Notes: generated from the letters alone by a model not told the origin. A DNA stretch of 19,432 bases from RZYP01 sp964386405 (GCA_964386405.1 CAYLRW010000027.1:1-19432); one strand, 5' to 3'; shown: positions 6,968 through 14,259, counted from the stretch's first letter. Made by a program: numbers and translations.

Positions 6968-8275
6968 TCAGGCATTTTTCTTGTTCAGCATAATCTCCAG
7001 AATCTGGCCATCTGTTTGTACCATGCCTAGAGAGGCCAATTGTCCTAAATTGCTGATGGACTGATCAACATCATCATCAACAATTCCTTCACTGCCGGTG
7101 ACCCGTGTTCCGTCTAACGCCATAAGGACTGCTTTGTAGGCTGCGGCTGCCGAGGTAGAAACCTTCATTGCGCAGCTGTTAGAGGCACCATCACAAATCA
7201 TGCCTGCGACATCACCAATCATATTGGAAATAGCCATGCTGACACTCTGGTAATCAGTTTTAAGAAGCAATGCCATACCAGCTGCAGCTCCCATAGAAGC
7301 TGTGGTAACAGCGCAAAAGGCCGATAGTTTAGGTAGTTTGTCATGGATATAGATTGCCATCATGTGTGATAGTATTAAAGCACGTGTAAGTGCCTCGTCA
7401 TTGGCTTTTATATGTTCGGCAACGACAACAACAGGCATTGTTGCAGCTATTCCTTGGTTACCGGAGCCTGAATTGGTCATAGCCGGAAGACTGGCACCAC
7501 CCATTCTAGCATCGGAAGCAGCGGCCGTGCGCATTAAAATTTTGGTTAAAAGGCTGTCATCCATTAGCCCTGTTTTAATATTTCTGTTCATGGTTGCGCC
7601 TATTTTCAGCCCATACTTACCGCTCATACCAATCTTTGATAAAGACTCATTCATTACCGCGGCTTCTTTAATAAAAGCAATTTCCGCAAGAGGAACCTGC
7701 ATGGCAAATTTGTAAATGTCCAAGGCTTTTACGCCAGCGAGTGAATAACCATCGGTATCACTGGTTTCAGTGTCATTTTTGCTCTCAAAAACAGTCTTGC
7801 CATTAATTTCTATTTGGACTATATTGGTATGTTCATCTGCTATACAAACTCTTACAGAATCTTGACCGTTAAAAACAGTAGCTTCTGAATAAAGTGCATT
7901 GGGTACTTCGGCTACGCTTAACTCAACTTTGTTTTCGGCAATCATAATTTTTGCCGCTTCTACTTGTTCAGAGGTTAACCCTTTCAGTACTTCAAGCTTG
8001 GCATCAGGATCACCGCCTAAAGCACCGACAGCTGCTGCAATGATAAGACCTGTGGTGCCGGTGCCTGGTACAGTAACACCCATACCATTCTTCATTAAGT
8101 TCCCTGAAACCTTGGCTTTAATATATTCCACAGGCTTTCCTAATTTTTCTGCAGCAACTGCGGCGGCAAAGGCAAGAGAAATCGGTTCAGTACAGCCAAG
8201 TGCAGGTACTACCTCCTTTTTGACAGCTTTAATAAAAGTCAGCCAAAGAGGATTCATGTTTGATTCTTCTTTCAT
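6968..8275 (-). CDS. L-cysteine desulfidase family protein (CyuA/YhaM/CdsB, formerly UPF0597)
   Basis: Members of this family (Escherichia coli CyuA/YhaM, archaeal CdsB) are oxygen-sensitive [4Fe-4S] enzymes. They break L-cysteine down to sulfide and 2-aminoacrylate, which becomes pyruvate and ammonia. They are related to the alpha domain of iron-sulfur serine dehydratases. The 435 residues match the family length. Visible landmarks are PALGCTEPISLAFA (C28), GTGTTGLIIAAAVGALGG, NSGSGNQGIAATMP (268-281), SAFCAVTTASMGAAAG (C321) and AGMICDGASNSCAMK (C361, C368). C28, C321 and C361 are the likely cluster ligands. The ATG at 8275 has AAAGGA about 9 bases upstream; the later ATG for M7 has none. 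The gene lies 36 bases after ridA, whose product handles 2-aminoacrylate. Activity on related substrates such as serine or D-cysteine cannot be excluded. Confidence 0.85.
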   Translation of the reverse strand: MKEESNMNPLWLTFIKAVKKEVVPALGCTEPISLAFAAAVAAEKLGKPVEYIKAKVSGNLMKNGMGVTVPGTGTTGLIIAAAVGALGGDPDAKLEVLKGLTSEQVEAAKIMIAENKVELSVAEVPNALYSEATVFNGQDSVRVCIADEHTNIVQIEINGKTVFESKNDTETSDTDGYSLAGVKALDIYKFAMQVPLAEIAFIKEAAVMNESLSKIGMSGKYGLKIGATMNRNIKTGLMDDSLLTKILMRTAAASDARMGGASLPAMTNSGSGNQGIAATMPVVVVAEHIKANDEALTRALILSHMMAIYIHDKLPKLSAFCAVTTASMGAAAGMALLLKTDYQSVSMAISNMIGDVAGMICDGASNSCAMKVSTSAAAAYKAVLMALDGTRVTGSEGIVDDDVDQSISNLGQLASLGMVQTDGQILEIMLNKKNA

Positions 8276-8311
8276 AACGGATCATCCTTTCATTAATGCC
8301 GGCAAGTCAAA

Positions 8312-8692
8312 TTAATCAGCACAGGCAATTACTTCTATTTCAACTCCTGCTCCTTTTGGCAGTCCAGCTACTTCAATGCAAGCACGGGCAGGGGGATTAT
8401 TCGGGAAGTAGGTGCTGTAAATATCGTTAATAGCCTGAAATTGCCCCAGGTCTGTAACGAATACAGTGGTCTTTACAATATCTTGCATAGAATAACCGGC
8501 GGCAGTAATTATATGCTTAATGTTCTCCAAGGATTGTTTGGTTTGTAGTTTAATATCTAACGGCATTACGCCAGTTTTTTTGTCCACTGGCAATTGACCC
8601 GAGACAAATAACATATTGCCGCATTCTATAGCTTGAGAATAAGGCCCGATAGCATCCGGAGCTTCTTGACTAAAAATAGGTTTTTTACTCAT
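8312..8692 (-). CDS. ridA: RidA family 2-iminobutanoate/2-iminopropanoate deaminase
   Basis: RidA hydrolyses reactive imines that come from 2-aminoacrylate and related enamines, giving 2-oxo acids and ammonia and protecting pyridoxal-phosphate enzymes. The 126 residues are of normal length. The family signatures are present: APDAIGPYSQAI (Y18), MLFVSGQLPVD and PPARACIEVAGLPKGAGVEIEVIA, with R103 as the carboxylate-binding arginine and E120 in the active-site region. The ribosome binding site AAGGAGAG lies about 10 bases before the ATG. The gene follows livF by 74 bases, separated by a stem-loop, and precedes the desulfidase by 36 bases. The position next to a 2-aminoacrylate-forming enzyme gives it an obvious dedicated partner. 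Confidence 0.95.
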   Translation of the reverse strand: MSKKPIFSQEAPDAIGPYSQAIECGNMLFVSGQLPVDKKTGVMPLDIKLQTKQSLENIKHIITAAGYSMQDIVKTTVFVTDLGQFQAINDIYSTYFPNNPPARACIEVAGLPKGAGVEIEVIACAD

Positions 8693-8712
8693 ATAATGAA
8701 TTCTCTCCTTGC

Positions 8713-8742
8713 GATGGCCTTAACTATTAACAAAAGGCCATC
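8713..8742. promoter_or_regulatory. Intercistronic stem-loop between livF and ridA
   Basis: GATGGCCTT (8713-8721) and AAGGCCATC (8734-8742) form a perfect 9-pair stem around a 12-base loop containing AACTATTAA. On the transcribed minus strand no T-run follows, only GC and then the ridA ribosome binding site. It is therefore more likely an mRNA-processing or stability element than a terminator. On the + strand a T-run (8747-8752) follows after four bases, so it might stop antisense transcription. Confidence 0.6.
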
Positions 8743-8766
8743 ATCGTTTTTTATAATAAATTAAGA

Positions 8767-9471
8767 CTATTCACCCAAATAGGATTTGCGCACTACATCA
8801 CTGGCTAAAAGTGCTTTGGCTGAATCATGTAAAACAATCTTACCTGTTTCAAGCACATAACCTCGGTTAGCGATTGCCAGAGCCATATTGGCATTCTGCT
8901 CAACAAGCAAGACTGTTAGCCCTTGTTTGTTTATTTCGACAATCAGATCAAAGATGCCATCTACAATGATTGGTGCAAGACCCAAAGACGGCTCATCCAA
9001 AAGAATCATTTGCGGTTCAGCCATCAAAGCCCTGCCGATAGCAAGCATTTGCTGCTCACCACCGCTTAAAGTCCCTGCTTGTTGTTGTTTGCGCTCAAAA
9101 AGTTTAGGGAATAATCCGTACACTTTTTCAAAATTTCTTTTTATTTCTGCTTTATTATTTCGGGAGTAGGCACCCATTTCCAAATTTTCCAAAATGCTCA
9201 TATAGGGAAAAACCTGACGCCCTTCTGGTACAAGGACCAGACCACTGGCGGCCATTTTGTCAGCGCCTAAACCAGTTATATCTTTGCCACCAAATACGAC
9301 AGTACCTGCGGAAGGTTTCAAAAGGCCAATTATTGTTTTGAGAGTTGTAGTCTTACCGGCACCGTTACTGCCTATCAAAGTGACTATTTCTCCTTGAGCT
9401 ACCTCCAAATCAATTCCTTTAAGCGCATGGATGTTTCCGTAATGAGTGTTAAGGTTTTTTACTGTGAGCAT
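8767..9471 (-). CDS. livF: Branched-chain/amino-acid ABC transporter ATP-binding protein LivF
   Basis: This is one of the two ATPases that drive a LivHMGF-type amino-acid importer at the inner face of the membrane. In 234 residues it shows Walker A GSNGAGKTT (34-42), the LivF-typical VPEGRQVFPYMSILENLEMG (81-100), the ABC signature LSGGEQQ (135-141) and Walker B MILLDEPSLGLAP (155-167). The switch histidine of most ABC ATPases is replaced by LLVEQN, which is normal for LivF. The start codon lies 13 bases inside the end of livG, so the two are translationally coupled. Family identification is firm; substrate choice is set by the binding protein. Confidence 0.95.
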   Translation of the reverse strand: MLTVKNLNTHYGNIHALKGIDLEVAQGEIVTLIGSNGAGKTTTLKTIIGLLKPSAGTVVFGGKDITGLGADKMAASGLVLVPEGRQVFPYMSILENLEMGAYSRNNKAEIKRNFEKVYGLFPKLFERKQQQAGTLSGGEQQMLAIGRALMAEPQMILLDEPSLGLAPIIVDGIFDLIVEINKQGLTVLLVEQNANMALAIANRGYVLETGKIVLHDSAKALLASDVVRKSYLGE

Positions 9472-10232
9472 TTTACGGCCCCCTTGCCTAAATAGGCTTC
9501 AATGACAGCCCTGTTGTTTTGTATTTCTTGCGGTACACCTTCGGCAATTTTTGCACCGTGATCTAAGACAACTACTTTTTTACAGATGTTCATAACTAAT
9601 TTCATATCATGTTCAATAAGTAGAATTGTAAGGCCTTTATCTTTTAAATTGCTGATAAATTGGGTGAGTTCTTTAGTTTCCTGTGGATTCATGCCAGCTG
9701 CCGGTTCGTCCAGAAGCAATATTTTGGGCTTACTTGCTAAAGCACGTGCAATCTCCAATTTGCGCTGCATACCATAACTCAGGTTGCTGGCTAATTCATC
9801 CTTTCTATCGGCAAGACCAACATCTTCTAAAAGTGATATAGTGCTTTCACACATTTCTTTTTCTTCGTTTCTGGTTGAAGGAGGACGAAACAATGCCCCA
9901 AGAAGGTTGCTGCTGCCACGGCAATGGTGACCTATTCGCACGTTGTCAAAAACGGTCATATTATTAAAGAGTTTAATGTTCTGAAAAGTTCTGGTCAAGC
10001 CTTTCTGGGTAATGACATGCGACGGATTATTAGTGATATCTTGTGCGTCAAGAATGATGGAACCAGAAGTGACAGGATAGATGCCGGTTAAAAGATTAAA
10101 AACAGTGGTTTTACCGGCACCGTTTGGGCCAATCAAGCCGGTAATCGTTCCTTGCTCTATTTCTATTGAAAAATTGTCAACAGCGGTCAAACCGCCAAAT
10201 TTTTTGGTTACCCCTTTAACCTCTAACAGCAT
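9459..10232 (-). CDS. livG: Branched-chain/amino-acid ABC transporter ATP-binding protein LivG
   Basis: This is the second ATPase of the importer, with 257 residues. Walker A is GPNGAGKTT (35-43). RTFQNIKLFNNMTVFDNVRIG (81-101) and the long insert after it are typical of LivG. The signature is LSYGMQRK (151-158), Walker B is ILLLDEPAAGMNP (171-183), and the switch region is LLIEHDMK with its histidine. It overlaps livM by 17 bases and livF by 13 bases, evidence of tight co-translation. Nothing is missing relative to the family. Confidence 0.95.
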   Translation of the reverse strand: MLLEVKGVTKKFGGLTAVDNFSIEIEQGTITGLIGPNGAGKTTVFNLLTGIYPVTSGSIILDAQDITNNPSHVITQKGLTRTFQNIKLFNNMTVFDNVRIGHHCRGSSNLLGALFRPPSTRNEEKEMCESTISLLEDVGLADRKDELASNLSYGMQRKLEIARALASKPKILLLDEPAAGMNPQETKELTQFISNLKDKGLTILLIEHDMKLVMNICKKVVVLDHGAKIAEGVPQEIQNNRAVIEAYLGKGAVKCSQ

Positions 10233-11205
10233 CTTTTACAGCACCTCCTTTGGCTTTGAGTATTAGCTTACCAATGCCAGCCGTACCAGCTTTGGTTTGG
10301 CCCCAAATTCCTTGAGGACGAATTAACATAACCGCCATCATGATCAAACCGAAAACTATCATGCGATATTCAGAAAAATCTCTTAGGGCTTCAGGCAATA
10401 GCGTGAGAATAACTGCACCAAGAACCGAGCCTTTGATGCTTGCCATGCCACCTAATACAACCATTGCCAGGATAATGGTTGATTCACTGAAAGAAAAACT
10501 TTGCGGATCTATAAAGGAAGAGTAATGAGCATGGAAACTACCGGCAATACCTGCGAAAAAAGCACCGACGGCAAAGGCAATTATCTTGTAACGAGTAGTG
10601 TTAATACCCATACTTTTTGCTGCCAATTCATCTTCGCGGATAGCGCTTAAAGCACGCCCAAGGCGGGAGTCAATGATGCGTTCCATGGCAAGGATTACTA
10701 GACAAACTAAAATTAGCATGAAGTAGTAATAAAAATAGTTGTTATCAAGAGAAACCCCAAAAATAGATGGAGCAGGGATGCCGGGGAGTCCCATCGAACC
10801 CCTGGTGAGATCAGACCAGTTTAAAAGCACGAGCCGAATAATTTCGCCGAAGCCAAGTGTCGTTATGGCAAGGTAAATATCTTTGAGACGCATGGTTGGA
10901 ATCCCTAGAGCTATGCCGAACAAGGCGGCCATGATCCCTGCGGCTGGAAGACCAATCCAGAAACTCAGCTTGAGGTTGATTGCAAGCAACGCGGAAGTAT
11001 AGGCGCCAATTCCATAAAAAGCTGCCCAGCCTAGGCAGAATTGGCCCGTATAGCCAGTAACGAGATTTAAACTCAGAGTTAAAATAATGTAAATGCCTGC
11101 TACAATGATTATGCGCATAAGATAATCACCGGCAACAAAAGGCAGTAAAAGTAACCCCGCAAACAGCACACCTAAAAGATACTTATTTTTAAAAAGAGCA
11201 TTCAC
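10216..11205 (-). CDS. livM: Amino-acid ABC transporter permease LivM
   Basis: LivM is one of the two membrane-spanning subunits forming the import channel. The 329 residues are very hydrophobic, with about eight to nine predicted membrane segments. They contain the family motif LNLVTGYTGQFCLGWAAFYGIGAYTSALL (46-74) and the cytoplasmic ATPase-docking loop GRALSAIREDELAAKSMGIN. The start is a GTG at 11205 with a modest AGGTGA site close by, 10 bases after the livH stop, so coupling with livH is likely. The C-terminus (residues ~305-329) is charged and overlaps livG. The identification is firm. Confidence 0.93.
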   Translation of the reverse strand: MNALFKNKYLLGVLFAGLLLLPFVAGDYLMRIIIVAGIYIILTLSLNLVTGYTGQFCLGWAAFYGIGAYTSALLAINLKLSFWIGLPAAGIMAALFGIALGIPTMRLKDIYLAITTLGFGEIIRLVLLNWSDLTRGSMGLPGIPAPSIFGVSLDNNYFYYYFMLILVCLVILAMERIIDSRLGRALSAIREDELAAKSMGINTTRYKIIAFAVGAFFAGIAGSFHAHYSSFIDPQSFSFSESTIILAMVVLGGMASIKGSVLGAVILTLLPEALRDFSEYRMIVFGLIMMAVMLIRPQGIWGQTKAGTAGIGKLILKAKGGAVKDAVRG

Positions 11206-11215
11206 ACGGCATCAC

Positions 11216-12088
11216 CTATACCTTTCCTTGCAGACTGCGTCCGAAGAAACCGGACGGTTTAATCAAGAGGACCAATATCAAAATAACGAAGGCAATAAGA
11301 TCGCGGTACCCTGACGAAATATAAGCTGCTCCCAGATTTTCTGCTACGCCGAGAACCAGACCACCTAATACAGCGCCAGGGACACTGGTCAAACCGCCAA
11401 GAACAGTAGCAACGAAAGCCTTGAGACCGGCCATGAAACCCATGGTAGGATAAAAAGCATTATAGTAAAGACCTACAAGCACACCAGCGGCCCCGCCTAA
11501 ACCTGAACCTAATGCGAAAGTTGCGGATATTACTTTATTGATATTAACTCCCATTAAAGCAGCAGCATCCTTGTTTTGTGCAGTCGCTCTGATGGCTCGG
11601 CCTAACTTGGACCGGTAAAGAATATACTGAAGTATTAGCATCAGGATGAGTGAAATAGCAAAAATTAAAATTTGGGAAGTTGAAATATGAGCGGAGAAAA
11701 AAGGAATGACAGCTCCACTTATGACGTCAGGTACGGATTTTGTATCGCTGCCCCAGACTAACATCGCAACATTTTGCAGTACTACTGACAATCCTAATGT
11801 GCATACCATCGGTGCAACATCAGGAGCTTTGCGCAGTGGTTTGAAAACAAGTCGTTCTACCATAATACCTACTATAGACGAGGCAATAATGGCAATTAGG
11901 AGAGAAGGAAAGACAGGCAGATGGAAAACAGTAATAAGAGCAAAGCCAAAAAATGCTCCCAACATATATACTTCACCATGAGCAAAGTGTACCAGCCCAA
12001 GCACACCAAAAATAAGTGCGAAGCCGATTCCCACCAAAGCGTAGATACTTCCCTGTGCTAAGCCATTTATTATTTGTTGAAGCAGCAA
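11216..12088 (-). CDS. livH: Amino-acid ABC transporter permease LivH
   Basis: LivH is the other channel subunit, 290 residues with about eight membrane segments. The N-terminal signature IINGLAQGSIYALVGIGFALIFGVLGLVHFAHGEVYMLGAF is characteristic of LivH. The docking loop SKLGRAIRATAQNKDAAALMGVN follows around 160-185. The start is TTG at 12088, with GGTGG 8 bases upstream; no ATG in frame fits better. It is separated from livJ by 68 bases containing a stem-loop. Confidence 0.93.
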   Translation of the reverse strand: MLLQQIINGLAQGSIYALVGIGFALIFGVLGLVHFAHGEVYMLGAFFGFALITVFHLPVFPSLLIAIIASSIVGIMVERLVFKPLRKAPDVAPMVCTLGLSVVLQNVAMLVWGSDTKSVPDVISGAVIPFFSAHISTSQILIFAISLILMLILQYILYRSKLGRAIRATAQNKDAAALMGVNINKVISATFALGSGLGGAAGVLVGLYYNAFYPTMGFMAGLKAFVATVLGGLTSVPGAVLGGLVLGVAENLGAAYISSGYRDLIAFVILILVLLIKPSGFFGRSLQGKV

Positions 12089-12111
12089 TCAAAACACCAC
12101 CTTTTTTAATA

Positions 12112-12142
12112 AACGGGTATAACTATTAATGCTATACCCGTT
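12112..12142. promoter_or_regulatory. Intercistronic stem-loop between livJ and livH
   Basis: AACGGGTATA (12112-12121) and TATACCCGTT (12133-12142) form a perfect 10-pair stem around an 11-base loop. On the transcribed minus strand it follows the livJ stop by 14 bases and is followed by TATTAAAAAAGG, not a T-run. It probably stabilises the livJ 3' end, so that binding protein is made in excess over permease, as in other importer operons. Partial termination is the alternative. Confidence 0.65.
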
Positions 12143-12156
12143 CGGATTTATAATTT

Positions 12157-13284
12157 TTAGTTAGTAAACGGAGTGTACTTGCCGTCTTTTATAACCAATT
12201 TAGAAATTTCTTTTTTGACATTACGATTCTCATCGAAAGAAGTAACTCCGGTTACGCCAGGGAAATCTTTGATTTCCGCTAACTTATCCCTCAAAGATTT
12301 ACGATCAGTAGCGCCTTCTTTCAAAGCTTTAATAATCATATTGGCGGCATCATAAGCTTGTGCGGCAAACATAGTAGGATTTTTGCCATATTTCTCATTA
12401 TATCTTTTTACAAAATCTTGAACTTCAGGACGTTGTTCGCCAGGGAAGAAAGAACAGGTCATATGGAAACCTTCAACAGCTGAACCACCTAATTTTAACA
12501 ATTCATCAGAATATAAAGAGGCTGTCCCAATTAAGTCAATGTTGAAATTCATTTTACGCGTTTGCTGAGCAATCAGGGCACCATCTGTATACATACAGCC
12601 CAAATAAAGCATATCAGGGTTTTTATCACGAATTTTGGTGATAATAGCGCTGAAGTCTTTGCCTTGCTCAGGTAGATAGGCTTCAACATCCACAATTTCG
12701 CCACCAGCATCTTGCACGCCTTTGATGAAATTGTCTTTGGCTACAACGCCCCAGTCGTTGTTAATGTAGATTACGGCGATCTTCTTCTTATGGAGGTCAT
12801 TTACGGCATATTTTGCTACTATTGGTCCTTCATCTGCCTGCGTGGAAATGTTGCGGAAAATGAAATTGCCGCCTTTTGTAAAGTCAGGATGCGAAGAAGT
12901 AGGAGAAAGTTGAACTAATCCGTTTTTTTGATAAATAGGTGAACCGGCAAATGCTGCGGTACTCGTAAAGTCGCCAATAACGGCTTGTATCGAACTGTCA
13001 GCAGCAAATTTTTGAGCGATATTGGCAGCCTCTTTAGGATCAGCTTTGCTGTCTCCGACTACAAGTTTCAGCTTTTTGCCGTTAATGCCGCCTTCAGCAT
13101 TTGTTTTTTCAATAGCTAAGTCAATAGCATTTTTAAAGGCATTGCCATACTCCGCATAGTCCCCAGTCATAGGAGCTGTAAGTCCAAGTGCGATTTCCTT
13201 GCTTTGCGAGCCACTGTTGCCACAACCGCTTAAGAGACCCATAATAGTTATTAACGTAAGGAATAAACTCATTTTCATTTTCAT
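12157..13284 (-). CDS. livJ: Amino-acid ABC transporter substrate-binding lipoprotein LivJ
   Basis: This is the extracytoplasmic receptor of the importer, 375 residues of the type I periplasmic-binding fold. The N-terminus is a lipoprotein signal (MKMKMSLFLTLITIMGLLSGC) with lipobox LSGC and lipidated C21. The mature part has GLTAPMTGDYAEYGN, IGDFTSTAAFAGSPIYQ and VQLSPTSSHPDFTKGG. In Leu/Ile/Val-binding proteins, Ser/Thr residues at these places bind the amino-acid backbone, so an alpha-amino acid is the likely ligand. The side-chain pocket does not let me name it. The ribosome binding site GGGAGGA lies 7 bases before the ATG. The gene follows the regulator by 74 bases with no terminator between. 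Given the downstream genes, cysteine, cystine or a thiazoline should be tested alongside branched-chain amino acids. Confidence 0.92.
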   Translation of the reverse strand: MKMKMSLFLTLITIMGLLSGCGNSGSQSKEIALGLTAPMTGDYAEYGNAFKNAIDLAIEKTNAEGGINGKKLKLVVGDSKADPKEAANIAQKFAADSSIQAVIGDFTSTAAFAGSPIYQKNGLVQLSPTSSHPDFTKGGNFIFRNISTQADEGPIVAKYAVNDLHKKKIAVIYINNDWGVVAKDNFIKGVQDAGGEIVDVEAYLPEQGKDFSAIITKIRDKNPDMLYLGCMYTDGALIAQQTRKMNFNIDLIGTASLYSDELLKLGGSAVEGFHMTCSFFPGEQRPEVQDFVKRYNEKYGKNPTMFAAQAYDAANMIIKALKEGATDRKSLRDKLAEIKDFPGVTGVTSFDENRNVKKEISKLVIKDGKYTPFTN

Positions 13285-13358
13285 ATAATATCCTCCCTTT
13301 TAAGATAATTGATATTTTTGTTTTGAATACAGTGCAGATGCTAAAAGAAACTAAGTGA

Positions 13359-14006
13359 TCAGACCTCCCTTCTGATTTTGCTTAAGTATCTATAAATTGT
13401 TGCGTTGGAGACGTTTAAAATTGAAGCAACCTTACAAATGGAACCTTTAACAAGAAAGACACCATTTTTATCAAGTTTGTTTACAACATCTATTTTTTCT
13501 TCTTGAGACATACGATCGGGAGATATACCGCTTTCCTCCAAAATTGTTTCAATACTGTCAGAAGCCAGGCCTTCTGCTGATACGCTAAATCGTTCGGTTG
13601 TTTTTTCAAAAATCTCTTCCGGCAGTTTTAAGATGCTGTCAAGGTGATTTTTTAGCTGCACATACTTGTCAATATCAATGTTAATGCAAAGCATACCGAC
13701 GACTATTTCTTTATCATCTTTGATAAAGTAGGTGGAAGAACGTACTACTTTGCCAGTGGCTGAAACACCTCGATAATTTGTTACATAATTTTTGTCTGTG
13801 AAATTTCCATTCATAACTTTTAGAACCAGATTAGTAGCCGGAGCACCTAATTTACGTCCGCTTATGTGATTGTTACGAATAGATATTACTGAGTTATTAA
13901 AATCTGAAACATCTTGGAGAACGACTTCGGCATCATTACCGAACACTTCAGCTAAAAAGTCAACGAGTGGTATGTATTTTTTTAGATAGGCATTGATATG
14001 ACTCAC
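13359..14006 (-). CDS. YheO-type PAS/HTH transcriptional regulator
   Basis: The 215-residue protein has the two-part layout of the YheO/DauR family. An N-terminal PAS-like sensor domain (about 8-115) contains YIPLVDFLAEVFG, EVVLQDVSDFNNSVISIRNNHISGR and GMLCINIDID. A C-terminal winged helix-turn-helix (about 165-213) has FLVKGSICKVASILNVSNATIYRYLSKIRRE. Family members control amino-acid catabolism and uptake genes in response to small ligands. The open frame starts at GTG 14006, but the best ribosome binding site (AGGAG, 14010-14006) overlaps that codon, so the true start is uncertain. It is the first gene of the minus-strand cluster, behind a strong promoter and two terminator-like hairpins. 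It probably controls its own operon and perhaps the divergent dehydrogenase gene. Confidence 0.85.
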   Translation of the reverse strand: MSHINAYLKKYIPLVDFLAEVFGNDAEVVLQDVSDFNNSVISIRNNHISGRKLGAPATNLVLKVMNGNFTDKNYVTNYRGVSATGKVVRSSTYFIKDDKEIVVGMLCINIDIDKYVQLKNHLDSILKLPEEIFEKTTERFSVSAEGLASDSIETILEESGISPDRMSQEEKIDVVNKLDKNGVFLVKGSICKVASILNVSNATIYRYLSKIRREV

Positions 14007-14035
14007 TCCTTTCGCAATATCCCAAAAATTAATAT

Positions 14036-14079
14036 AAAAAATGGCGCTTAAAGGTTAAATATTAACCTATAAGCGCCAT
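14036..14079 (-). terminator. Terminator-like hairpin 2 (proximal) in the leader of the regulator operon
   Basis: ATGGCGCTTA plus AGGTTAA (14041-14058) pair with TTAACCT plus TAAGCGCCAT (14062-14079), with one A-A mismatch and a 3-base loop. Read on the minus strand the stem runs straight into TTTTTT (14041-14036). It lies 30 bases before the regulator gene and about 95 bases after the predicted transcription start. The inner part AGGTTAA-ATA-TTAACCT is also a symmetric operator-like sequence. Confidence 0.8.
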
Positions 14080-14104
14080 TGCTTTATCCATATTTTTTAT
14101 TCTG

Positions 14105-14143
14105 AAAAAATAAAAAGCTTAAAGGCAGAAAACCTTTAAGCTT
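14105..14143 (-). terminator. Terminator-like hairpin 1 (distal) in the leader of the regulator operon
   Basis: AAGCTTAAAGG (14115-14125) and CCTTTAAGCTT (14133-14143) form a perfect 11-pair stem around a 7-base loop. On the minus strand it is followed by TTTATTTTTT (14114-14105). It begins about 30 bases after the predicted transcription start. It shares GCTTAAAGG/CCTTTAAGC and the preceding AAGCAATG with hairpin 2. Confidence 0.75.
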
Positions 14144-14179
14144 CATTGCTTGAAAAATATTTAATAATAAATTAGTGCT

Positions 14180-14208
14180 ATTATAATTTTTTATTATCCA
14201 AGAGTCAA
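14180..14208 (-). promoter_or_regulatory. Strong promoter for the regulator-liv-ridA-desulfidase cluster
   Basis: On the minus strand TTGACT (14208-14203), a 17-base spacer and TATAAT (14185-14180) give a near-consensus sigma-A promoter. The start point would be near 14173, leaving a leader of about 167 bases before the regulator. Confidence 0.8.
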
Positions 14209-14230
14209 GCTATTTCGTAAATATATTTTA

Positions 14231-14259
14231 TTGACTTAAAAATTTATTTTTACTATAAT
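14231..14259 (+). promoter_or_regulatory. Strong divergent promoter for the dehydrogenase-ferredoxin-hydrogenase genes
   Basis: TTGACT (14231-14236), a 17-base spacer and TATAAT (14254-14259) form a near-consensus promoter on the + strand. The start point would be near 14266, leaving an untranslated leader of about 117 bases. In that leader TGTGCA (14310-14315) and TGCACA (14342-14347) could pair. The two divergent -35 boxes are 22 bases apart. Confidence 0.82.

Noticed and set aside
7362..8315. Two plus-strand open frames opposite the desulfidase gene (117 and 138 codons)
   Set aside because: The minus-strand gene carries family motifs throughout. The + frames are Ala/Ser-rich complements without start signals.
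14036..14143. CRISPR-like or REP-like repeat pair
   Set aside because: There are only two units, each a self-complementary hairpin followed by a T-run on one strand. This fits terminators or an attenuator, not spacers between repeats.
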